Origin: Actinomycetota bacterium
Lineage (GTDB): Bacteria; Actinomycetota; Actinomycetes; Streptosporangiales; Streptosporangiaceae
NCBI GenBank assembly: GCA_003242605.1
Contig: QGUZ01000343.1
Span: 1 to 5,071, forward strand
Reading direction: 5' to 3'
Length of the DNA stretch: 5,071 bases
The position numbers and the translations under genes are program-made. Positions 1-4,940 of this stretch are shown one piece after another (position 1 is the stretch's first letter; each line of letters opens with the position of its first letter). The notes below the pieces were generated by a model, which worked only from the letters and a program-made list of their open reading frames with translations, searched no databases and was not told where the DNA came from.

Positions 1-34
1 ACGGGCAGGATGGAGGCTCCCAGGGTGTCTCTCA

Positions 35-44
35 GGGAGGGAGG
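35..44 (+). promoter_or_regulatory. Shine-Dalgarno site of the M20 gene
   Basis: The purine run GGGAGGGAGG ends three bases before ATG 48, and its first GGGAGG ends seven bases before it. This decides the start in favour of 48 over the ATG at 66. The 34 bases upstream hold no other recognisable element. Confidence 0.7.
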
Positions 45-47
45 ATC

Positions 48-1349
48 ATGGTCGCGGTCGGGAACATGGAGGAGGAGGTCGTCGGCCTGTGCCGCGACCT
101 GATTCGCATCGACACCTCCAACCCCGGCGACGGCTCGGGCCCGGGGGAGCGCGTGGCCGCGGAGTACGTGGCGGAGAAGCTCGCCGAGGTGGGGCTGGAG
201 CCGCAGGTGTTCGAGAGCGAGCCGCGGCGCACCAGCGTGGTCGCGCGCATCGAGGGCACCGACCCGGGCCGGGACGCGCTGCTGCTCCACGGGCACCTCG
301 ACGTGGTGCCGTTCGACGCGGGGGACTGGACGCGGCACCCGCTGAGCGGGGAGATCGCCGACGGCTGCGTCTGGGGCCGCGGGGCGGTGGACATGAAGGA
401 CATGGACGCCATGATCCTCGCGGTGGTGCGGCAGCGGCTGCGTGAGGGGCGGCGGCCGCCGCGGGACGTGGTGCTCGCGTTCACCGCCGACGAGGAGGCC
501 GGCGGCGGGCTCGGCGCGGCGTGGCTCGTCGAGAACCACCCGGAGCTGTTCGAGGGCTGCACCGAGGCGATCGGCGAGGTCGGCGGGTTCAGCATCAGCC
601 TGTCCGAGAACGAGCGCGTGTACGCGATCGAGGCCGCGGAGAAGGGCATCGCCTGGATGCGGCTCACCGCGCGCGGCCGGGCCGGGCACGGCTCGATGCT
701 CAGCACCGAGAACGCGGTCACCGAGCTCGCCGAGGCCGTGGCGCGGATCGGCCGGTACCGGTGGCCGGTACGGCTCACGCCGACGGTGCGGAGCTTCTTC
801 AAGGAGGCGTTCGGCATCGAGCTGACCGAGGAGGACACCGAGGCGACCGTGGCGAAGATGGGGCCGCTCGCCCGGCTCGTCGGCGCCACGCTGCGCAACA
901 CGGCGAACCCGACGATGCTCGAGGCCGGCTACAAGGCGAACGTGATCCCGCAGACCGCGACCGCGGCCGTGGACGGGCGGTTCCTGCCGGGCTACGAGGA
1001 GGAGTTCTTCGCCACCATCGACGAGCTGCTCGGCCCGAACGTCACCCGCGAGTTCATCCACTACGACATCGCGGTGGAGACCCCGTACGAGGGGCCCCTG
1101 GTGCGCGCGATGACCGAGGCGCTGCAGGCCGAGGACCCCGGCTGCCGGGTCGTGCCGTACATGATGTCGGGTGGCACCGACCTGAAGTCGTTCAGCCGGC
1201 TCGGCATCCGCGGGTTCGGGTTCACCCCGCTGCGGCTCCCGCCCGACCTGGACTTCTCCGGCATGTTCCACGGCGTCGACGAGCGGGTTCCGGTGGACGC
1301 GCTCAGGTTCGGTGTGCGTGTTCTTGACCGCTTCCTGGACCGGTGTTGA
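48..1349 (+). CDS. M20-family zinc metallopeptidase / amidohydrolase
   Basis: The product is 433 aa, the usual length for the M20 (ArgE/DapE/carboxypeptidase G2/aminoacylase) family of cytoplasmic di-zinc hydrolases that cleave peptides or N-acyl amino acids. Visible motifs: HGHLDVVP at 81-88 (zinc ligand H83, catalytic-site D85), GRGAVDMK at 110-117 (bridging D115), DEE at 148-150 (general base E149, zinc ligand E150), E177 in IGEVGG as the likely third-site ligand, GHGS at 213-216 (lid/dimerisation-domain His214) and MFHGVDE at 406-412 (last ligand H408). The catalytic halves flank a lid domain at about 200-310. The ATG at 48 is chosen because a strong GGGAGGGAGG stretch lies just upstream; the in-frame ATG at 66 has no such site. 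No signal peptide is visible. The substrate cannot be told from sequence; peptidase, deacetylase and acylase are all possible. The family call is firm and no key residue is missing. Confidence 0.95.
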   Translation: MVAVGNMEEEVVGLCRDLIRIDTSNPGDGSGPGERVAAEYVAEKLAEVGLEPQVFESEPRRTSVVARIEGTDPGRDALLLHGHLDVVPFDAGDWTRHPLSGEIADGCVWGRGAVDMKDMDAMILAVVRQRLREGRRPPRDVVLAFTADEEAGGGLGAAWLVENHPELFEGCTEAIGEVGGFSISLSENERVYAIEAAEKGIAWMRLTARGRAGHGSMLSTENAVTELAEAVARIGRYRWPVRLTPTVRSFFKEAFGIELTEEDTEATVAKMGPLARLVGATLRNTANPTMLEAGYKANVIPQTATAAVDGRFLPGYEEEFFATIDELLGPNVTREFIHYDIAVETPYEGPLVRAMTEALQAEDPGCRVVPYMMSGGTDLKSFSRLGIRGFGFTPLRLPPDLDFSGMFHGVDERVPVDALRFGVRVLDRFLDRC

Positions 1350-1377
1350 CCGTCTTAGCGGAATTCGCGGAAACCCA

Positions 1378-1405
1378 TTGCCATCACGTGAAGTACTGCT
1401 AACGT
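1378..1405 (+). promoter_or_regulatory. Candidate sigma-70-type promoter for the 196-aa protein gene
   Basis: TTGCCA (1378-1383) and TAACGT (1400-1405) are separated by 16 bp and resemble -35 and -10 hexamers of the main vegetative sigma factor. Transcription would begin near 1412, giving a leader of about 80 nt before the GTG at 1494. The region is clearly less GC-rich than the surrounding coding DNA. The match is imperfect and comes from inspection only. Confidence 0.45.
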
Positions 1406-1420
1406 AACTGTCCGTTGAAG

Positions 1421-1440
1421 GGGTGATCCAGGGTGGTCCA
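1421..1440 (+). repeat. Tandem 10-bp direct repeat, possible operator
   Basis: GGGTGATCCA (1421-1430) is followed directly by GGGTGGTCCA (1431-1440), differing at one base. The 10-bp period equals about one helical turn, as in binding sites of dimeric regulators that recognise direct repeats. It lies just downstream of the candidate promoter, where a bound protein could block initiation. No regulator can be named. Confidence 0.4.
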
Positions 1441-1442
1441 CA

Positions 1443-1475
1443 CCGGGTGCCTCCGTGTGTGCGGAGCGTGCCCGG
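1443..1475 (+). promoter_or_regulatory. Leader stem-loop next to the ribosome binding site
   Basis: CCGGG (1443-1447) pairs with CCCGG (1471-1475), and CTCCG (1451-1455) with CGGAG (1462-1466), around a small internal loop and a 6-nt apical loop. The hairpin ends seven bases before the AAGGAGGG site at 1482-1489. CCTCC at 1450-1454, part of the stem, could alternatively pair with GGAGG at 1484-1488. Confidence 0.4.
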
Positions 1476-1481
1476 ACGTCC

Positions 1482-1489
1482 AAGGAGGG
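1482..1489 (+). promoter_or_regulatory. Shine-Dalgarno site fixing the GTG start at 1494
   Basis: AAGGAGGG is a near-perfect complement to the 16S rRNA 3' end and sits four bases before GTG 1494. An upstream in-frame ATG at 1455 lies inside the leader hairpin with no such site, so the GTG is preferred. Confidence 0.75.
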
Positions 1490-1493
1490 TCGC

Positions 1494-2084
1494 GTGGTAG
1501 GCACGCAGTCGGTGCAGGGCGGTTCGGCGCCCGACGTGACGTGCCTGCCGGTGGTTGGCCCCGGTGACGGGGTGCCCGCGGCGGGAAGCGACCGGAAGGT
1601 GCGGTCCGGCGCTTCCCGCCTGGGGCGCCGCCTGCTTCTCGGCGGGCTGTTCCTCGTCGGCTGGGTCGTCGGCGTGTTCCTCCTCGGCTGGGTCGGTGCC
1701 ACCCCCGCGGCAGCGGACACGCTCGACTCCGGCGACTCCCGGATCGCCGTCTTCGCGAGCGCCGAGCTGGACCAGGTCCGGCCCGTCGGCGCGATCGACG
1801 CCTCGACGGAGGCCGAGGCGATGGCCGGGCGCGGCATCCACGGGCTCACATTCCAGTACGTGCCTGGCCGCACCGCGCCGTCCACCATCGACCACACGGT
1901 CGGCGCCTACGCGCTCGCCCCGCGGTCCGGTGGTGGCGGCTTCGGCCCGCTCGGGCCGCCTCTGGGGGATGCCGTGCGGTCGCTCGACGACCCACGGCTG
2001 ATGGTGCTCCCCGCCCCCGCGGCGGGGGCGCTTCCCCCGGTCGTCCGTACAGCGGCGGACGAACCCTCGTTCTCTCCCGACTGA
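1494..2084 (+). CDS. Uncharacterised exported or membrane-anchored protein (196 aa)
   Basis: I do not recognise a family. From the GTG start the protein has a hydrophilic N-terminal segment of about 40 residues, a basic stretch (RLGRR, 42-46), a hydrophobic segment at about 47-69 containing two GWV motifs, and then TPAAAD at 70-75, a good signal-peptidase-like site after A74. The rest (75-196) is a polar, acidic stretch followed by a Gly/Pro-rich region (GGGGFGPLGPPLG around 146-158) and a Pro/Ala-rich tail. The single Cys (C17) is on the cytoplasmic side. It is either secreted with an unusually long signal peptide or retained as a single-pass protein with its C-terminus outside. It lies 224 bp upstream of the multi-chaplin gene in the same direction, suggesting a surface-associated accessory role. 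That is inference. The coding call rests on the strong ribosome binding site and the consistent topology. Confidence 0.8.
   Translation: MVGTQSVQGGSAPDVTCLPVVGPGDGVPAAGSDRKVRSGASRLGRRLLLGGLFLVGWVVGVFLLGWVGATPAAADTLDSGDSRIAVFASAELDQVRPVGAIDASTEAEAMAGRGIHGLTFQYVPGRTAPSTIDHTVGAYALAPRSGGGGFGPLGPPLGDAVRSLDDPRLMVLPAPAAGALPPVVRTAADEPSFSPD
2012..2030 (+). repeat. Compact GC hairpin inside the end of the 196-aa gene
   Basis: CGCCCCC (2012-2018) and GGGGGCG (2024-2030) form a 7-bp stem with a 5-nt loop, 52 bp before the stop codon. It may be a by-product of Pro/Ala/Gly codons, or it may cause pausing before the chaplin gene. No T-tract follows. Confidence 0.3.
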
Positions 2085-2123
2085 TCTCGCAGCTGACGCC
2101 GCGCCCCTGACGAGGACGCGGTC

Positions 2124-2140
2124 GGTGGAGCGCGCTCACC
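2124..2140 (+). terminator. Weak hairpin after the 196-aa gene
   Basis: GGT-GAG and CTC-ACC form a 6-bp stem with one bulged G around a CGCG loop, 39 bp after the stop codon. There is no T-tract. It may be a weak or attenuating terminator, or no terminator at all, in which case the two genes are cotranscribed. Confidence 0.2.
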
Positions 2141-2203
2141 CTCCGAAGTCACACCATCGCGCTCCGTGCGAGTGATCCAGCCGAATCTCCTCCATCTCGA
2201 TGA

Positions 2204-2268
2204 CCGCGACGGCCGCGGGGCCCCGCTGTGCGGTGCTCCCGCCGCCGGTCCCGGCCGTGCCGTCGCGG
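2204..2268 (+). promoter_or_regulatory. Long-range inverted repeat in the chaplin leader
   Basis: CCGCGACGGC (2204-2213) and GCCGTCGCGG (2259-2268) are perfectly complementary over 10 bp and enclose 45 nt. The enclosed part includes the palindrome GCGGGGCCCCGC (2215-2226). The structure ends 28 nt before the AAGGAG site of the chaplin gene. It could be a structured 5' untranslated region or an operator. I find no convincing -35/-10 pair in 2085-2308 and no gene there. Confidence 0.4.
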
Positions 2269-2296
2269 CTGTTCGAAATCCCCCACGAAAAGCATC

Positions 2297-2302
2297 AAGG
2301 AG
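2297..2302 (+). promoter_or_regulatory. Shine-Dalgarno site of the multi-chaplin gene
   Basis: AAGGAG lies six bases before ATG 2309. The open frame extends upstream to an ATG at 2228, but that reading gives an Arg/Cys-rich non-signal sequence. The start at 2309 immediately gives a classical signal peptide. Confidence 0.85.
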
Positions 2303-2308
2303 CTTTCT

Positions 2309-4204
2309 ATGCGCACTTGGTCGAAGGGCGCGAAGCCCGCAGCGTTGCTCGCGCTCGGCGTCATGGCCCTCACCGGCGGCGGCCCCGCGTTCGCCGACAC
2401 CGACGGCGACCACTCGATCGGCGGCGGCAACCAGGTGAGCCTGCCGGTCACCCTCCCGGTCGACATCAGCGGCAACGCCGTCGGCATCCTCGGTGGGGCC
2501 AAGGCGAGGTCCCACGGCGGCGCGATCGTCAAGGGCGACCCGGCCGCGGACGCGGGTGGCAACCGCACCTCGGGCCGGGGGTCGATCCTCGGCGGCAACC
2601 AGGTGGTCGCGCCGATCACCGCGCCGGTGAACGTCTGCGGTAACGCGATCTCGGTCTTCGGCGGCTCCGACGCGGCCTGCAAGGGCGGCGCCGCGGTCAA
2701 GAGCGGCGGCAAGGGCCGTGCCGGCTCGGGCGCGGGTGGCAACCGCACTTCGGGCCGGGGGTCGATCCTCGGCGGCAACCAGGTGGTGGCCCCGGTCACC
2801 GCGCCGGTGAACGTGTGCGGCACCGCCGTCGCGGTGGCGGGCGGCGCCAAGGCCGGGTGCAAGGGTGGCGCCGCGGTCAAGAGCGGTGGCAAGGGCCGGG
2901 CCGGTTCCGGTGCGGGTGGCAACCGTACCTCGGGTCGGGGGTCGATCCTCGGCGGCAACCAGGTGGTCGCGCCGGTCACCGCGCCGGTGAACGTGTGCGG
3001 CACCTCTGTCGCCGTGGTCGGCGGCGCCTTCTCCGGGTGCAAGGGCGGCGCCACGGTCGAGCAGGGCGGCCACGGGAAGAAGCACGGCTACGGCAAGAAG
3101 TTCGGCCACGGGCACGGCGGGCCCGGTGCGGGTGGCAACCGTACCTCGGGCCGGGGGTCGATCCTCGGTGGCAACCAGGTGGTCGCGCCGATCACGGCCC
3201 CGGTGAACGTGTGCGGCACCGCCGTGGCCGTGGCGGGCGGCGCCAAGGCCGGGTGCAAGGGCGGGGCCAAGGTCGTCGGCCGTGCCGGCAAGGGCGCGGG
3301 TGGCAACCGTACCTCGGGTGCGGGCTCGATCCTCGGCGGCAACCAGGTGGTGGCCCCGGTCACCGCGCCGGTGAACGTCTGCGGCAACGCCGTCGCCGTG
3401 CTCGGCAAGGCGTTCGCCGGGTGCAAGGGCGGGGCCAAGGTCGTCGGCGGCTCCGGCAGCGGTGCGGGCGGCAACCGTACCTCGGGTCGGGGGTCGATCC
3501 TCGGTGGCAACCAGATCGTCGCGCCGATCACCGCGCCGGTGAACGTCTGCGGCAACGCCGTGGCCGTGCTGGGCCGCTCCGAGGCCGCCTGCATGGGCGG
3601 CGCCAAGGTCGTCGGCGGCTCCGGCAGCGGTGCGGGTGGCAACCGTACCTCGGGTGCGGGCTCGATCCTCGGCGGCAACCAGATCGTCGCGCCGATCACG
3701 GCCCCGGTGAACGCCTGCGGCAACGCGGTCGCGATCCTCGGTGACGCCGCCGCGGGCTGCCTCGGCAGCGCCAAGGTCGTCTCCTCGTCCCACCACCACG
3801 GCCCGGTGAAGCCGTACCGCGCCGGCCTGCTCTCGGCCGCGCCGCTCGCCCCCGCCAAGAAGGCGAGCCACCCGGTCAAGCCCGGCCGTCCGAAGCTGCC
3901 GAAGGCGAGCGCGCACAAGGTCGTCCCGGTGCCCGGCGGCGTCCCGCAGATCCCGGGCCAGCTCGCCACGCTCCCCGGCGGGCTCACCGAGCTGCCCAAC
4001 CTGCCGCTGGTGTCGACCCTCCCGGTGAAGGCGCCCGCCGCCGACATCCTGCCGATCAAGCTGGTGAGCGCCGAGGAGACCACCACCACCAAGCCCGCCG
4101 GCATGGACGCGGGCGCGTTCCTCACCATGGCCCTCGGCGCCCTGTTCGCGGCCACGACCGCGTTCTTCACCTTCACCCGCCGGTTCCGTCTCGGCCGCAA
4201 GTGA
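2309..4204 (+). CDS. Multi-repeat chaplin-family surface protein with C-terminal membrane anchor
   Basis: Chaplins are secreted amyloid-forming proteins that coat aerial hyphae and spores of actinomycetes. This 631-aa protein has a signal peptide (1-29, cleavage expected after AFA), then eight chaplin-like units built on GGNQVVAPVTAPVNVCGN followed by AVAVLG and a second Cys. The first unit (about 35-72) has no Cys (VDISGN replaces VNVCGN). The seven others have Cys pairs at 110/124, 170/184, 230/244, 302/316, 358/372, 414/428 and 470/484, always with 13 residues between. The third Cys-containing unit carries a His/Lys/Gly insert at about 251-273. From 490 a basic, Pro-rich stalk follows, then TTTT at 591-594, a hydrophobic helix at about 602-622 and the tail RRFRLGRK. 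This resembles a sortase signal, but no LPXTG or LAXTG is present. Streptomyces chaplins have one or two such domains, so eight is unusual. The family assignment is strong; the anchoring mode is open. Confidence 0.92.
   Translation: MRTWSKGAKPAALLALGVMALTGGGPAFADTDGDHSIGGGNQVSLPVTLPVDISGNAVGILGGAKARSHGGAIVKGDPAADAGGNRTSGRGSILGGNQVVAPITAPVNVCGNAISVFGGSDAACKGGAAVKSGGKGRAGSGAGGNRTSGRGSILGGNQVVAPVTAPVNVCGTAVAVAGGAKAGCKGGAAVKSGGKGRAGSGAGGNRTSGRGSILGGNQVVAPVTAPVNVCGTSVAVVGGAFSGCKGGATVEQGGHGKKHGYGKKFGHGHGGPGAGGNRTSGRGSILGGNQVVAPITAPVNVCGTAVAVAGGAKAGCKGGAKVVGRAGKGAGGNRTSGAGSILGGNQVVAPVTAPVNVCGNAVAVLGKAFAGCKGGAKVVGGSGSGAGGNRTSGRGSILGGNQIVAPITAPVNVCGNAVAVLGRSEAACMGGAKVVGGSGSGAGGNRTSGAGSILGGNQIVAPITAPVNACGNAVAILGDAAAGCLGSAKVVSSSHHHGPVKPYRAGLLSAAPLAPAKKASHPVKPGRPKLPKASAHKVVPVPGGVPQIPGQLATLPGGLTELPNLPLVSTLPVKAPAADILPIKLVSAEETTTTKPAGMDAGAFLTMALGALFAATTAFFTFTRRFRLGRK
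2396..3781 (+). repeat. Eight tandem chaplin-coding repeats
   Basis: The divergent Cys-free unit is 2396-2551. The seven close copies begin with codons for AGGNRTSG at 2552, 2732, 2912, 3128, 3296, 3464 and 3632. Unit lengths are 180, 180, 216, 168, 168, 168 and about 150 bp. The core DNA is nearly identical between copies with scattered synonymous changes, while the linkers fall into two types (KSGGKGRAGSG early, KVVGGSGSG late). This points to growth by in-frame duplication. Such DNA is prone to copy-number change and to assembly collapse. Confidence 0.9.
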
Positions 4205-4221
4205 CCGGCCGCGACGCGCCG

Positions 4222-4247
4222 CGCCGGCACCGGTGACAGTGCCGGTG
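4222..4247 (+). terminator. Hairpin after the chaplin gene
   Basis: CGCCGGCAC (4222-4230) pairs with GTGCCGGTG (4239-4247) over 9 bp, including one G-T pair, with an 8-nt loop. It lies 18 nt after the chaplin stop. There is no T-tract, which is common for terminator candidates in high-GC actinomycetes. Confidence 0.5.
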
Positions 4248-4392
4248 GCAGGGCCGGTGACGGTGCGGGTGCAGGCGCGGAGACCGCGCAGCCGCCGTGC
4301 CGTACCCGGTGCGGTGCCCACCGGGGGCGCACGGCGGCACTCGGCGGCATGAGCCGCCCGGCCGCGTCCGCTCGGGGCGCGGCCGGCTCCCC

Positions 4393-4441
4393 AAGCGCTT
4401 TGCCCGTTCCGGGGGCGCGGCCCGGGACGGGCAAAGCCCTT
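4393..4441. terminator. Strong bidirectional terminator candidate
   Basis: GCTTTGCCCGT (4397-4407) and ACGGGCAAAGC (4427-4437) are a perfect 11-bp inverted repeat. Pairing continues inward for six more (TCCGGG with CCCGGG, one G-T pair) to a 7-nt loop, 17 bp in all. Outside, AAG (4393-4395) pairs with CTT (4439-4441) across a C-C mismatch. The hairpin lies between the convergent chaplin and DUF5703 genes and can form in either transcript, so it probably stops both. Confidence 0.75.
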
Positions 4442-4443
4442 CT

Positions 4444-4483
4444 CCGCGGCGATATCACACCGCGGCGCGCTATTCCCTATACT
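4444..4483 (+). promoter_or_regulatory. Promoter-like TATACT with upstream CCGCGGCG direct repeats
   Basis: TATACT (4478-4483) is close to the TATAAT consensus in an otherwise very GC-rich stretch. Upstream, CCGCGGCG occurs at 4444-4451 and 4460-4467, 16 bp apart, separated by ATATCACA. No good -35 hexamer is present. If active, it would transcribe rightward into the antisense of the DUF5703 gene. No coding sequence with a start codon follows it. Confidence 0.25.
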
Positions 4484-4570
4484 CGGGCGATCGGGGACAG
4501 AATACGGACCGGGACGGCGCCGCGGAGGAGGATCGCTCCGGCAGAGCCGCGCGGGAACGATCAACGACGA

Positions 4571-4756
4571 TCACATCGTGCGGACCACCCTGATGATCTT
4601 CCGCCGCAGCCGGACGTGCCTTCTGCCGTCGGGATAACGTCTCAGCCGGTACAGTTCCCAGTCACCGTACTCCGCGTGATCGGTGAGGACCTTGCGGGTC
4701 TCCTCCCGGGAGGTACCTCGCGGGAAGTACAGATCAAGGTAGGAGTACTCGACCAC
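4571..4756 (-). CDS. DUF5703-type small basic protein (61 aa)
   Basis: This is a short basic protein starting VEYSYLDLYFPRGTSREE (2-19), with a central LTDHAEYGDWEL block (24-35) and an Arg-rich end, HVRLRRKIIRVVRT (47-60). From memory it matches the actinobacterial DUF5703 family, about 60 residues long and of unknown function; no search was run. It has no signal peptide or membrane segment, so it should be cytoplasmic, and the basic C-terminus could bind nucleic acid or an acidic partner (inference). The start is GTG (4756-4754), with GGGAG (complement of 4767-4771) ten bases upstream. It converges with the chaplin gene and diverges from topA. The HAEYG(D)WEL and RLRRKIIR blocks make the coding call secure despite the length. 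Confidence 0.85.
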   Translation of the reverse strand: MVEYSYLDLYFPRGTSREETRKVLTDHAEYGDWELYRLRRYPDGRRHVRLRRKIIRVVRTM

Positions 4757-4768
4757 AGCGATTAGTCT

Positions 4769-4805
4769 CCCAGAGGTGGCCTGCGGGACTACGGAACCCT
4801 CTGGG
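4769..4805 (-). promoter_or_regulatory. 8-bp inverted repeat overlapping the DUF5703 ribosome binding site
   Basis: CCCAGAGG (4769-4776) and CCTCTGGG (4798-4805) are perfectly complementary with a 21-nt spacer. In the leftward transcript the second arm contains the GGG of the GGGAG ribosome binding site, so the hairpin could hide it. Alternatively it is an operator in the region shared with topA. Confidence 0.4.
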
Positions 4806-4849
4806 CTCTATTCTGCTCCCTCGTGAATATCTATGGGAGTGGAGTTTCC

Positions 4850-4880
4850 GGGAGGGGTTGGGGTAACCCGAGTGGGAGGG
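4850..4880 (+). promoter_or_regulatory. G-run cluster in the topA leader
   Basis: G-runs occur at 4850-4852, 4854-4857, 4860-4863, 4874-4876 and 4878-4880. The first three are separated by one or two bases and the fourth by ten. This is compatible with a G-quadruplex having one long loop, in DNA or in the topA leader RNA. A competing GGGT/ACCC pairing exists at 4861-4869. Confidence 0.25.
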
Positions 4881-4910
4881 AACCCTGGTTAGCGACACCC
4901 GGGCGAGGAT

Positions 4911-4940
4911 TCCCGGCGGACCCGGCGTGGGCCGCCGGGA
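4911..4940 (+). promoter_or_regulatory. Stable hairpin upstream of the topA ribosome binding site
   Basis: TCCCGGCGG (4911-4919) and CCGCCGGGA (4932-4940) form a perfect 9-bp stem. CCC (4921-4923) and GGG (4929-4931) can extend it inside. It ends 12 nt before the GAGGTAGGAAG purine stretch. It could be a leader element acting on topA expression, or a terminator-like structure. Confidence 0.45.

Larger units (their letters stand above)
4205..4570. other. Non-coding region between convergent genes
   Basis: This 366-bp stretch separates the chaplin stop from the DUF5703 stop. It contains a hairpin just after the chaplin stop, a 17-bp terminator-like hairpin, and a TATACT element with flanking CCGCGGCG repeats. 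Open frames run through it but lack ribosome binding sites and have shadow-type Arg/Pro/Gly composition, so I call no gene here. Confidence 0.6.

Noticed and set aside
1403..1418. CGTAAC and CGTTGA, resembling the -35 and -10 elements I recall for the developmental sigma factor BldN, which drives chaplin genes in Streptomyces.
   Set aside because: They are only 4 bp apart instead of about 16, and neither has a partner at the right distance. The wording of the consensus is from memory.
1455..1493. ATG start for the 196-aa protein 13 codons upstream.
   Set aside because: It lies inside the leader hairpin without a ribosome binding site, whereas GTG 1494 has AAGGAGGG at ideal spacing.
2228..2308. 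Upstream ATG extension of the chaplin frame.
   Set aside because: The extension is Arg/Cys-rich and lacks a ribosome binding site. It would bury the clear signal peptide that starts at 2309.
2396..3781. Regular repeats considered as a CRISPR array or minisatellite.
   Set aside because: The units are 150-216 bp, in frame, and encode a conserved protein domain with constant Cys spacing. There are no short repeats with unique spacers.
1907..4564. Very long open frame on the minus strand opposite the chaplin gene (885 codons).
   Set aside because: Its sequence is Arg/Ala/Gly/His-rich and repeats exactly with the chaplin repeats, as expected for a shadow frame in GC-rich repetitive DNA. It also overlaps three better-supported genes or control regions.
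4297..4765. Two rightward open frames between the chaplin and topA genes.
   Set aside because: They have no ribosome binding sites and run through the terminator hairpin. Composition is shadow-like, and they overlap the well-supported DUF5703 gene on the other strand.
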